Source: CAVZVW01 sp963778845 (GTDB lineage: Bacteria > Actinomycetota > Actinomycetes > Actinomycetales > Kineosporiaceae). From it: 64,000 nucleotides of DNA. A program made the position numbers and the translations under genes. How positions within the stretch are numbered: position 1 is the stretch's first letter; every line of letters begins with the position of its first letter. The stretch is from NCBI GenBank assembly GCA_963778845.1, contig CAVZVW010000009.1, forward strand, positions 310,001 through 374,000, read 5' to 3'. The notes beneath the pieces are model-generated. The model did not search any database. It saw only the letters and a list, made by a program, of their open reading frames with translations, and had not been told where the DNA came from. Positions 44,165-51,761 of the stretch are shown here, in pieces.

Positions 44165-44694
44165 GTGCAGTGACGCTGGAGGAACCCGAGCGGCACCTCG
44201 TGCTGCTGCGCCATGCGAAGTCGGCGTGGCCGCACGGCGTGCCCGACCACGAGCGCCCGCTGGCCGGTCGCGGGCGGCGCAACGCCCAGGCTGCCGGCCT
44301 GTGGCTGGCCACCGAGGGGCCCCCGATCGACCTCGCCTTGTGCTCGGACGCGGTCCGCGCCCTGCACACGTGGGAGATCGTGCGCGGATGCCTCGCCACA
44401 CCCCCGCCCACCACTGTGGAGCCGGGCCTGTACGGGGCCGACTCCAGTGAGGTGATCGCGCTCATCCAGACTGCCCCCGCCGACGTCAGATCGCTCGTGG
44501 TGGTCGGCCACGAACCCACCATGTCGGCCACGGTCCTGCTCCTGGCCGGCGACGGGTCCGACAGGGCCGCTCTGGGTCATGTCGAGGCGAAGTTCCCGAC
44601 AAGCGGCATCGCCGTGCTGCGCTTCGGCGCAGCCTGGACGCAGCTGCGACCCGGCTCGGCCGCCCTGGATGTGTTCGCGGTCCCGCGCGCCTGA
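44161..44694 (+). CDS. SixA-like histidine phosphatase family protein
   Basis: A 177-residue member of the phosphoglycerate mutase-like superfamily. It has the N-terminal LVLLRHAKSAWPHG catalytic histidine motif (about 14-27), LCSDAVRALHTW, and the second histidine in VVVGHEPTMSAT (about 120). The size and RHAKS form fit SixA, which dephosphorylates phosphohistidine. The start is TTG 44161, overlapping the fabI stop, or GTG 44170. The actual substrate cannot be told. Confidence 0.85.
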   Translation: MSAVTLEEPERHLVLLRHAKSAWPHGVPDHERPLAGRGRRNAQAAGLWLATEGPPIDLALCSDAVRALHTWEIVRGCLATPPPTTVEPGLYGADSSEVIALIQTAPADVRSLVVVGHEPTMSATVLLLAGDGSDRAALGHVEAKFPTSGIAVLRFGAAWTQLRPGSAALDVFAVPRA

Positions 44695-44696
44695 CG

Positions 44697-44756
44697 ATCG
44701 GCCCGATTGACACCGGCCCGACTGACACCGGCCCGAATGACACCGGCCCAACTGAC
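44697..44756. repeat. 15-bp tandem repeat, four copies, each carrying a -35-like TGACA
   Basis: Units ATCGGCCCGATTGAC, ACCGGCCCGACTGAC, ACCGGCCCGAATGAC and ACCGGCCCAACTGAC. With the following A each gives NTGACA (TTGACA, CTGACA, ATGACA, CTGACA). The last one is correctly spaced to be the -35 of the downstream small gene. Confidence 0.92.
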
Positions 44757-44780
44757 AGGGGCGGCAACGGGGCGTACTGT
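44752..44780 (+). promoter_or_regulatory. promoter CTGACA-N17-TACTGT for the small basic protein gene
   Basis: CTGACA (44752-44757, end of the last 15-bp repeat) is 17 bases before TACTGT (44775-44780). The implied start near 44787 leaves a leader of about 36 bases containing the GGGAG ribosome-binding site of the gene at 44823. Confidence 0.65.
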
Positions 44781-44822
44781 CAAGCATCGGAGCCGATCAG
44801 GCTCCCAAAACTGGGAGCCACC

Positions 44823-44960
44823 ATGGCAGACAAGTCGCCGCGACAGCACCTGGCCCAGAAACCCGGCAAGTCGCTGAAGGAGAAGCGCGCCGAGAAGCAC
44901 GCGAAGGCCGACGCGAAGAACAAGCCGACCGTCATCATCCCGCCGACCAAGAGGTCGTGA
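44823..44960 (+). CDS. small lysine-rich conserved protein (45 residues)
   Basis: Starts MADKSPRQHLAQKPGKS, continues with a strongly basic helix rich in Lys, Glu and Ala, and ends PTVIIPPTKRS. CTGGGAG lies just before the ATG at 44823 and a good promoter stands upstream, so the gene is real despite its size. Similar short basic proteins occur in many actinomycetes, without known function. It stands alone, convergent with the LLM gene. Confidence 0.78.
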   Translation: MADKSPRQHLAQKPGKSLKEKRAEKHAKADAKNKPTVIIPPTKRS

Positions 44961-45012
44961 CCGCGCATCGTCGGCTCGTGACGGCCGGTGTCTCGGTCAG
45001 CCGGCGCCACAC

Positions 45013-45795
45013 TCAGGCGGCGTTTACCTCGTCGCGCCAGGCGACCCAGTCGCGGGTGAGGCCCAGGTCGTAACGCGGCCCGCTCAGGCCGAGCGTCACG
45101 AACGTGACCCCGACGTCGAGCAGGGCCTGCCCGAACGCCTCCGGGGACTGCTCGCCGGCCGACGACGACCGCTCGATCTCGGCAGGGTCGCGCCCCTGGG
45201 CGCCGCACCACTCGTCGAGGACGGCGCGCTTGCGCCTGAGTGTGTCGAGGTCGCCGAAGCCGTGCCAGATGTCGGCGTGGCGCGCCGTGTAGCGCAGGGT
45301 CTTCTTCTCCCCGCCTCCGCCGATGAGCACGGGGATCTTGCGCACGGGCGCGGGGTTGAGACGGTCCCACCGCGCATGGATGCGCTGCAGGCCGGCCTCG
45401 AGGTCGCCCAGCCGGCTGCCCGCCGTCCCGAAGTCGAACCCGTACTCGTCGAAGTCGCGCTCGAACCAGCCCGCGCCGATGCCCAGGATCAGCCGCCCGT
45501 CGCTCATGTGGTCCACCGTGCGCGCCATGTCGGCGAGCAGGTCGGGGTTGCGGTAGCCGTTGCACGTCACGAGCGCGCCGATCTCGACGCGCGACGTGGC
45601 CTCGGCCCACGCCCCGAGCATGGTCCAGCACTCGAAGTGCCGGCCGTCGGCCTCGCCGTAGAGCGGGAAGAAGTGGTCCCAGTTGAAGACCACGTCGACG
45701 CCGGCCTCCTCGGCCTCGGCGACGGCGCGGCGGATCTCGGAGTAGTCGGCATGCTGGGGCTGCAGCTGGACGCCGATGCGAACGGGTCGGGTCAC
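45013..45795 (-). CDS. LLM class F420-dependent oxidoreductase
   Basis: A 260-residue luciferase-like TIM-barrel enzyme. It shows the VFNWDHFFPLYG segment near 36, GALVTCNGYRNPDLLADMARTVD (about 72-94), GRLILGIGAGWFERDFDEYGF (about 99-119) and IPVLIGGGGEKKTL (about 153), all usual for F420-binding LLM proteins. GTG 45795 has GAGGAGCC upstream. The substrate is unknown. It lies 46 bases after glgC on the same strand, so the two may be co-transcribed. Confidence 0.88.
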   Translation of the reverse strand: MTRPVRIGVQLQPQHADYSEIRRAVAEAEEAGVDVVFNWDHFFPLYGEADGRHFECWTMLGAWAEATSRVEIGALVTCNGYRNPDLLADMARTVDHMSDGRLILGIGAGWFERDFDEYGFDFGTAGSRLGDLEAGLQRIHARWDRLNPAPVRKIPVLIGGGGEKKTLRYTARHADIWHGFGDLDTLRRKRAVLDEWCGAQGRDPAEIERSSSAGEQSPEAFGQALLDVGVTFVTLGLSGPRYDLGLTRDWVAWRDEVNAA

Positions 45796-45841
45796 GCGGA
45801 GGCTCCTCGTTGAGTCGTGGTGGACGGTTCGCCGAGCGGCC

Positions 45842-47083
45842 TCAGGTGGTGACGACCTGGCCCTTGCCGACCACGGTGATACCGCTGTCTGTCACGGTGA
45901 AGCCGCGGGCCCGGTCCTCCTCGGGGTCCATGCCGATACGCGCGCCCTCGGGGACCAGCACGTTCTTGTCCAGGATCGAGCGGCGCACCACGGCGTGACG
46001 GCCGATGTCGACCCCGTCGAGGAGCACGCTGTCGCTGACCGTGGCCCACGAGTGCACCTGGACGTTGGGGGAGAGCACCGCGTTCTCCACGAGCGCGCCC
46101 GACACCACGCACCCCGGGGAGACGATCGAGTTCACGGCATGGCCGATGCGCCCGTGCCAGCCGTGCACGAACTTCGCCGGCGGCCACGGGCCGAGGTGGG
46201 TGTAGATGGGCCACTCGTAGTTGTACAGGTTGAAGACGGGGTGCACCGACACCAGGTCCATCTGCGCCTCGAAGTAGGCGTCGAGCGTCCCGACGTCGCG
46301 CCAGTACTCCCGGTCGCGGTCCTCCGAGCCCGGCACGTCGTTGTCCTTGAAGTCGTAGACGGCGGCCTCCCCGCTGGCGACGAAGTCCGGCACGATGTCG
46401 CCGCCCATGTCGTGCTTGGACGACTCGTTGTCCGCGTCCCGGGTGACGGCCTCGACGAGGGCGTCGGCGTCGAAGACGTAGTTGCCCATCGACGCCAGCA
46501 CCTCGTGCGGGGAGTCCGCGAGCCCCTGGGGGTGGGTCGGCTTCTCGAGGAAGGCGGCGATCTTGCTCGGGTCGGTCTCGTCGGTCTGGATCACGCCGAA
46601 CTGGTCGGCCAGCGAGATCGGCTGGCGGATCGCCGACACGGTGCAGGACGCACCGGAGGCCAGGTGCGCGCGGACCATCTGGCCGAAGTCCATGCGGTAC
46701 ACGTGGTCGGCACCCACCACGACCACGATGTCGGGCTTCTCGTCACGCAGCAGGTTGAGGCTCTGGAAGATGGCGTCGGCGCTGCCGAGGTACCAGCGCT
46801 TGCCCACCCGCTGCTGGGCCGGCACGGGGGCGATGTAGTTGCCGAAGAGGGTCGACATCCGCCAGGCCAGCGAGATGTGGCGGTCGAGGCTGTGCGACTT
46901 GTACTGCGTCAGGACGACGATGCGCAGGTAGCGGGCGTTCACCAGGTTGCTGAGCGCGAAGTCGACCAGCCGGTAGACCCCGCCGTAGGGCACGGCGGGC
47001 TTCGCCCGGTCCGCCGTCAGCGGCATGAGGCGCTTGCCCTCGCCACCGGCCAGCACGATCGCCATCACTTTGGACGTGGCCAT
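45842..47083 (-). CDS. glgC: glucose-1-phosphate adenylyltransferase
   Basis: Makes ADP-glucose from glucose 1-phosphate and ATP for glycogen or maltose-1-phosphate synthesis. The 413-residue product has VLAGGEGKRLMPLT (about 10-23), the Pro/Lys AKPAVPYGGVYRLVDF (about 27-42), YLGSADAIFQS (about 98), FLEKPTHP (about 183) and the C-terminal left-handed beta-helix repeats. TAAGGT exactly six bases before ATG 47083 suggests a leaderless message. It is divergent from glgA. Confidence 0.96.
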   Translation of the reverse strand: MATSKVMAIVLAGGEGKRLMPLTADRAKPAVPYGGVYRLVDFALSNLVNARYLRIVVLTQYKSHSLDRHISLAWRMSTLFGNYIAPVPAQQRVGKRWYLGSADAIFQSLNLLRDEKPDIVVVVGADHVYRMDFGQMVRAHLASGASCTVSAIRQPISLADQFGVIQTDETDPSKIAAFLEKPTHPQGLADSPHEVLASMGNYVFDADALVEAVTRDADNESSKHDMGGDIVPDFVASGEAAVYDFKDNDVPGSEDRDREYWRDVGTLDAYFEAQMDLVSVHPVFNLYNYEWPIYTHLGPWPPAKFVHGWHGRIGHAVNSIVSPGCVVSGALVENAVLSPNVQVHSWATVSDSVLLDGVDIGRHAVVRRSILDKNVLVPEGARIGMDPEEDRARGFTVTDSGITVVGKGQVVTT

Positions 47084-47089
47084 GCGCCG

Positions 47090-47095
47090 ACCTTA
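47090..47095 (-). promoter_or_regulatory. -10 box TAAGGT, six bases before the glgC ATG (leaderless)
   Basis: On the minus strand TAAGGT-CGGCGC-ATG gives canonical leaderless spacing, with no ribosome-binding site between. Confidence 0.6.
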
Positions 47096-47163
47096 GGGGG
47101 TGCCGGCGGCCGAGGGCACGACGGACCCCAGGCGTCCGGGATGAGACACCCTGCCTCGGCCAC

Positions 47164-47169
47164 TACCGT
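47164..47169 (+). promoter_or_regulatory. -10 box TACCGT, seven bases before the glgA GTG (leaderless)
   Basis: TACCGT is followed by seven bases and the GTG at 47177. Together with the glgC box it makes a compact divergent promoter pair in 93 bases. Confidence 0.5.
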
Positions 47170-47176
47170 GAGCGGC

Positions 47177-48365
47177 GTGCGCGTCGACCTGATCACCCGC
47201 GAGTACCCGCCGAACGTCTACGGGGGTGCGGGGGTGCACGTGGAGAACCTCGCCGCCGAGCTGCGCCGGCACCTCGACGTCCGCGTCCGGGCCTTCGGCG
47301 TGCCCGTTGCCGAACCCGGGGTCACCGGCTACGCCGACCTGCGCGGGCCTGGAGCACGCCAACCCGGCCCTGCGCACCTTCGGGGTGGACCTCGCGATCG
47401 CGGCGGACTGCGCCGGCGCCGACGTCGTCCACTCGCACACGTGGTACGCCAACCTCGCCGGGCACGTCGCGGGCCTGCTGCACGGCGTCCCGCACGTCCT
47501 GTCAGCCCACAGCCTCGAGCCTCTGCGGCCGTGGAAGGCCGAGCAGCTCGGTGGCGGCTACGCGCTGTCGTCCTGGGCCGAGCGCACGGCGTACGAGGGC
47601 GCCGCGGCGGTGATCGCCGTCAGCGACGGGATGCGGCGCGACATCCTTCGCTGCTACCCCGCCGTCGACCCCGAGCGGGTGCAGGTCGTGCACAACGGCA
47701 TCGACCTGTCCGGCTGGCGGCGCGACGAGGACGCCGACGCGGTCGCCGGGCTCGGGATCGACGCCGGGCGGCCCAGCGTGGTCTTCGTCGGCCGCATCAC
47801 CCGGCAGAAGGGGTTGCCGTACCTGCTGCGGGCGGCCGAGCGCCTGCCGGACGACGTCCAGGTCGTGCTCTGCGCCGGCGCCCCGGACACGCCCGAGATC
47901 ATGGCGGAGGTGTCCGGGCTGGTGGACCGGCTCGGCCAGGTGCGCGACGGCGTCGTGTGGATCGAGCAGATGCTTCCCCGGGCCGCGCTGTGCCAGGTGC
48001 TCTCGGCGGCGACGGCGTTCGTCTGCCCGTCGGTGTACGAGCCCCTCGGCATCGTGAACCTCGAGGCGATGGCCTGCGAGGCCGCCGTCGTGGGCACCGC
48101 GACAGGTGGGATCCCCGAGGTGGTCGACGACGGGGTCACCGGCCGGCTGGTGCCGATCGAGCAGGTGCAGGACGGCACCGGCACCCCCGTGGACGCGGAG
48201 GCGTTCGTCGCCGACCTCGCCGCGGTGCTGACCGAGGTGGTCGGTGACCCGGCCCTGGCCCGCGAGATGGGTCGGGCCGGGCGACGACGCGCCGAGGAGC
48301 ACTTCTCGTGGGAGTCCATCGCCGAGCGCACAGTCGCGCTGTACGGGTCCGTCGCCGGCGCCTGA
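47177..48365 (+). CDS. glgA: glycogen synthase (ADP-glucose glucosyltransferase type), interrupted by a +1 frameshift
   Basis: GT4/GT5-type glucosyltransferase using ADP-glucose or related donors. From GTG 47177 the frame reads VRVDLITREYPPNVYGGAGVHV, the correct N-terminus, to YADLRG near residue 56. The continuation LEHANPALRTFGVDLAIAAD is in another frame and runs to 48365, with SAHSLEPLRPWK, FVGRITRQKGLPYLL and CPSVYEPLGIVNLEAMAC. One extra base within GGGC at 47345-47348 accounts for the break; without it the protein has 395 residues, normal for actinobacterial GlgA. The divergent glgC partner is intact. Confidence 0.87.
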
Positions 48366-48378
48366 GACGCCGGCGTTC

Positions 48379-48438
48379 CTTGGCGCGGCGGCACACTGCG
48401 CCAAGCTGTTTGGCGCAGTGTGCCGCCGCGCCAAAGCA
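48379..48438. terminator. 30-bp repeat family, locus 3: inverted pair forming a perfect 25-bp stem
   Basis: Left arm 48380-48404 and right arm 48410-48434 are exact reverse complements of 25 bases around the loop GCTGT. Each arm is one copy of the 30-bp repeat seen at 24046 and 28752, here head-to-head. It lies between convergent glgA and the hypothetical gene at 48469, so it probably terminates both transcripts. Confidence 0.85.
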
Positions 48439-48468
48439 AGGTTGGCGTGATGCTCCGCACAGGGCCGG

Positions 48469-49275
48469 TCAGTCGCCGGCGATCTCGTGCACCGCGGCCG
48501 ACGTCGCCGCCACCAAGGCGTGCCGGGCCACACGGTCGAGATCGCGAAGCACCTCCCGACGCCCGGCCGCCTCGTGGGCGGTCAGGCTGGCACCGTCGTC
48601 CTCGACGGCGAGCCCCACGATCGCGCGTACCCGGAGGGCGCTGGCCATCACGAGCGCGCATCGCGCCGGCGTCGAGGCCGGCACGAGCCCGGCGGCGAGC
48701 CCGCTCCCGCGGATGAGCGCGATCCGGCCGGCGGCGTCATCGCGCCACTGCGCGACGTCCAGCCGCGTCAGCTCACGCGTCGCCTCGCCCAGCGCCCCGC
48801 GAAGCTCCTGGTCGGCCTCGGCGAGCCCGACCACACCGAGCATCCGCCGCGGGGGAACCGCCTGCCCGCGCCAGACCACGAACGCGCCAGGCTCGAGCGC
48901 GCTGCCGAATCGCACGACCTCGGGCACGAACCCCCAGCCGCTCGCCGCACGGCCGGTCGGCTCCGCGACCAGGCACTCCCCGGCCTCCAGGGCGGCCAGG
49001 TTGAACGGTGCCGGCCCCGGCAGCCCCAACGGGTCCCCCGGGACGGGCAGGACGGCGTGCAGCACCGACACGTCCGCCTCCGCCAGCGCGGCGAGCACGT
49101 CCGCAAGCCCGGTGGGCTCCAGCCCGACGAGCCCGTCCGCGACCACCTCGTGCGGCTCGTCGTCTCGCTGCACCGCGGCCAGCGTCTGCGCCAGGGAGAC
49201 GTGGCCGGCAAGGCTCGCCGTGCCCCACAGGGCCAGCAGGGCCGTGCGGGGCAGCTCCCACGCGGGCGGCGACAC
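48469..49275 (-). CDS. conserved actinobacterial protein of unknown function
   Basis: A 268-residue soluble, alanine- and leucine-rich protein with no signal peptide or membrane helix. Notable segments are AWELPRTALLALWGTASLAG at the N-terminus, HAVLPVPGDPLGLPGP (about 75-90) and WGFVPEVVRFGSALEPG (about 115-131). I recognise no catalytic motif. It stands alone between glgA and a divergent ABC ATPase. GTG 49275 has TACCCT seven bases before it, supporting this start. Confidence 0.75.
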   Translation of the reverse strand: MSPPAWELPRTALLALWGTASLAGHVSLAQTLAAVQRDDEPHEVVADGLVGLEPTGLADVLAALAEADVSVLHAVLPVPGDPLGLPGPAPFNLAALEAGECLVAEPTGRAASGWGFVPEVVRFGSALEPGAFVVWRGQAVPPRRMLGVVGLAEADQELRGALGEATRELTRLDVAQWRDDAAGRIALIRGSGLAAGLVPASTPARCALVMASALRVRAIVGLAVEDDGASLTAHEAAGRREVLRDLDRVARHALVAATSAAVHEIAGD

Positions 49276-49282
49276 GGCCTCA

Positions 49283-49288
49283 AGGGTA
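49283..49288 (-). promoter_or_regulatory. -10 box TACCCT before the hypothetical gene at 49275
   Basis: On the minus strand TACCCT is followed by seven bases and the GTG at 49275, consistent with a leaderless transcript. Confidence 0.45.
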
Positions 49289-49324
49289 GGGCCGGGTGGG
49301 CCCGGTGCCCTCGGTGACGTGCCC

Positions 49325-49330
49325 TAGGGT
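49325..49330 (+). promoter_or_regulatory. -10 box TAGGGT, six bases before the ABC ATPase ATG (leaderless)
   Basis: TAGGGT-CGCCTC-ATG has exact leaderless spacing for the start at 49337; no ribosome-binding site is present. Confidence 0.6.
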
Positions 49331-49336
49331 CGCCTC

Positions 49337-50125
49337 ATGGGTGACGTGCTCGACTTCATCGGGGTCACGATCGTCCGCGACGGCAACACCCTTCTCGACG
49401 AGATCACCTGGACCGTCCGGGAGGGCGAGCGCTGGGTGATCCTCGGCCCCAACGGCGCGGGGAAGACGACTCTGCTGCAGATCGCCGCCGCTCGGATGCA
49501 CCCGACTCGCGGCACGGCACGCATCCTCGACGAGACGATGGGGACGGTCGACGTCTTCGAGCTGCGCCCCCGGATCGGGCTGTCCAGCGCGGCCCTGGCC
49601 GACAGCCTGCCGGCAGGGGAGAAGGTCAGCGACGTCGTGCTGACGGCGGCCTACGCGGTGGCCGGACGCTGGCGCGAGCGCTACGACGAGATCGACCACC
49701 GTCGCAGCGTCGACCTGCTGGCCGCGTTCGGGGTGTCGCACCTGGCCGACAGGACGTTCGGCACCCTCAGCGAGGGGGAGCGCAAGCGCGTGCAGCTGGC
49801 CCGCTCCCTGATGACCGACCCCGAGATCATGCTTCTGGACGAGCCCGCCGCGGGGCTGGACCTCGGCGGGCGTGAGACCCTCGTTCGCGACCTCGCCGAG
49901 ATCGCGGGTGACCGGCGTTCGCCCGTGCTCGTGCTGGTCACGCACCACGTCGAGGAGGTTCCGCCGGGCTTCACGCATGCGCTGCTGCTGAGGGCGGGCC
50001 GCATCGTCGCCACCGGCCCGCTGGAGGCAACGCTCACGGCGGCGAACCTCTCGGCCACCTTCGACGTTCCACTCCTGGTGGAGCACACCGGGAGCCGTTG
50101 GACCGCCCGGTTGCGTCAGGACTGA
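49337..50125 (+). CDS. stand-alone ABC transporter ATP-binding protein
   Basis: A 262-residue single ABC domain. Walker A is GPNGAGKTTLLQI (about 38), the signature is LSEGERKRVQLARSL (about 143, E replacing the usual G), Walker B is IMLLDEPAAGLDLGG (about 163), and the switch histidine is VTHHVEEVPPGFTH. It resembles YlmA/ModF-like ATPases that have no adjacent permease. None is adjacent here either: the next genes are nfeD and an SPFH gene. The partner is unknown. Confidence 0.86.
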   Translation: MGDVLDFIGVTIVRDGNTLLDEITWTVREGERWVILGPNGAGKTTLLQIAAARMHPTRGTARILDETMGTVDVFELRPRIGLSSAALADSLPAGEKVSDVVLTAAYAVAGRWRERYDEIDHRRSVDLLAAFGVSHLADRTFGTLSEGERKRVQLARSLMTDPEIMLLDEPAAGLDLGGRETLVRDLAEIAGDRRSPVLVLVTHHVEEVPPGFTHALLLRAGRIVATGPLEATLTAANLSATFDVPLLVEHTGSRWTARLRQD

Positions 50126-50172
50126 CGCAGCCACCCCTCGCTGGGTGCCACGGGCGCGGAAAGGAGCCTGGG

Positions 50173-50664
50173 ATGCACGGATTTGGCGACCCTGCCTGGC
50201 TGATCTGGCTCGGAGTCGCGCTCGTCGCCGGGGTTCTCGAGGTGCTCTCCGTCGACTTCGTGTTCCTGATGTTCGCCGCCGGAGCCGTGGGCGCCTCGCT
50301 CGTCGCCGCGCTGGGTGCGGGCGTGACGCTCCAAGTGGTCACATTCGGCGCGGTCTCCACCGCCCTCATGCTCGGCGTCCGCCCACCGATCAAGCGCTGG
50401 GCGCGCCGCACCGCTCCGGTGACCCGAACGGGGATCGACGCGCTCCCGGGCCGGGCGGCCACCGCCCTGACCGCCGTCGACCACCGCGGCGGCACCATCA
50501 AGCTGGCTGGTGAGACCTGGACGGCGCGCACCGAGGACGACACCGTCCTCGTCGAGCCCGGCAGCTCCGTCGAGATCGTCATGATCGACGGCGCCACCGC
50601 GGTCGTGCGGCTGCGCCCGCTCCCTCCGACCCCACCAGACCCGTCGTCGCTCGACACCGCATAG
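50173..50664 (+). CDS. NfeD-like membrane protein
   Basis: A 163-residue protein with two to three N-terminal hydrophobic helices (about 8-70, WLIWLGVALVAGVLEVLSVDFVF first) and a C-terminal OB-fold-like domain containing GRAATALTAVDHRGGTIKLAGETWTA-type NfeD sequence (about 96-150). AAGGAG at 50161 precedes ATG 50173. It is eight bases upstream of an SPFH gene, the standard NfeD-stomatin operon, which suggests a joint role in membrane microdomains or membrane protein quality. Confidence 0.88.
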   Translation: MHGFGDPAWLIWLGVALVAGVLEVLSVDFVFLMFAAGAVGASLVAALGAGVTLQVVTFGAVSTALMLGVRPPIKRWARRTAPVTRTGIDALPGRAATALTAVDHRGGTIKLAGETWTARTEDDTVLVEPGSSVEIVMIDGATAVVRLRPLPPTPPDPSSLDTA

Positions 50665-50672
50665 GAGCCCGC

Positions 50673-51761
50673 ATGTCCGCCCAGAGTGCCTCGATCCTCA
50701 TCGTCGTCCTGCTGCTGGCACTGTTCATCGTCACGACCATCGCCCGCGCCATCCGGATCGTCCCGCAGGCCAGCGCACAGCTCGTCGAACGCCTTGGGCG
50801 CTACTCGCGAACCCTGGACGCCGGGCTGCACTTCCTCGTCCCCTTCGTCGACCGGGTCCGGGCCCGAGTCGACCTGCGCGAGCAGGTGGTCTCGTTCCCG
50901 CCACAGCCGGTCATCACCTCCGACAACCTCGTGGTGAGCATCGACACAGTCATCTACTTCCAGCCCACCGACCCCAAGGCGGCGGTCTACGAGATCGCCA
51001 ACTACATCCAGGGCATCGAGCAGCTCACGGTCACCACACTGCGCAACGTGATCGGCTCCCTGGACCTTGAGCAGACGCTGACCAGCCGCGACCAGATCAA
51101 CGGCCAGCTGCGCGGGGTGCTGGACGACGCGACCGGGCGTTGGGGCATCCGCGTCAACCGGGTGGAGCTCAAGGCGATCGACCCGCCGCACAGCGTGCAG
51201 GACTCCATGGAGAAGCAGATGCGCGCCGAGCGTGACCGGCGTGCGGCCATCCTCACGGCCGAGGGTGTCAAGCAGTCCCAGATCCTCACCGCCGAAGGGG
51301 ACCGGCAGTCGTCGATCCTGCGTGCCGAGGGCCAGGCGCAGGCAGCGGTGCTCAAGGCCCAGGGTGACGCGCGCGCGATCCAACAGGTCTTCGACGCGAT
51401 CCACCGCGGCAACCCCGACTCCAAGCTGCTCGCCTACCAGTACCTGCAGATGCTGCCGCAGATCGCGAACAGCCCGTCGAACAAGGTCTGGATCATCCCG
51501 ACCGAGCTCACCCAGGCCCTGCGCGGCATCGGTCAGGCGCTGGGCGGGGCGCAGGACGCCGAGGGCACGTGGCAGCCGGGGGTCCCCAGCGACGCCCAGC
51601 TGGCCGCCAGCCTGGCGGCAGCGACATTGGAGGAGCCCGGCGAGGCGCTCTCCCGCGCCGAGGCAGAGGCGGCAGCCGCCGCAGCGGACGCGGAGGGCAC
51701 GAAGCTCCCGGGCCAGATCAGCCTCGGGGGCCAGGCGGGTCTCCCGGGCCAGAGCAGCTAG
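50673..51761 (+). CDS. SPFH domain/band 7 (stomatin-like) protein
   Basis: A 362-residue protein with one N-terminal membrane helix (about 7-27), the SPFH domain (IRIVPQASAQLVERLGRYS through TLRNVIGSLDLEQTL, about 28-130), and a coiled-coil region with repeated ILTAEG/ILRAEG units (about 190-230). A C-terminal low-complexity Ala/Glu/Gly tail ends LGGQAGLPGQSS. It pairs with the NfeD gene upstream. Its TAG stop shares bases with the stop of the convergent LLM gene. Confidence 0.92.
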   Translation: MSAQSASILIVVLLLALFIVTTIARAIRIVPQASAQLVERLGRYSRTLDAGLHFLVPFVDRVRARVDLREQVVSFPPQPVITSDNLVVSIDTVIYFQPTDPKAAVYEIANYIQGIEQLTVTTLRNVIGSLDLEQTLTSRDQINGQLRGVLDDATGRWGIRVNRVELKAIDPPHSVQDSMEKQMRAERDRRAAILTAEGVKQSQILTAEGDRQSSILRAEGQAQAAVLKAQGDARAIQQVFDAIHRGNPDSKLLAYQYLQMLPQIANSPSNKVWIIPTELTQALRGIGQALGGAQDAEGTWQPGVPSDAQLAASLAAATLEEPGEALSRAEAEAAAAAADAEGTKLPGQISLGGQAGLPGQSS

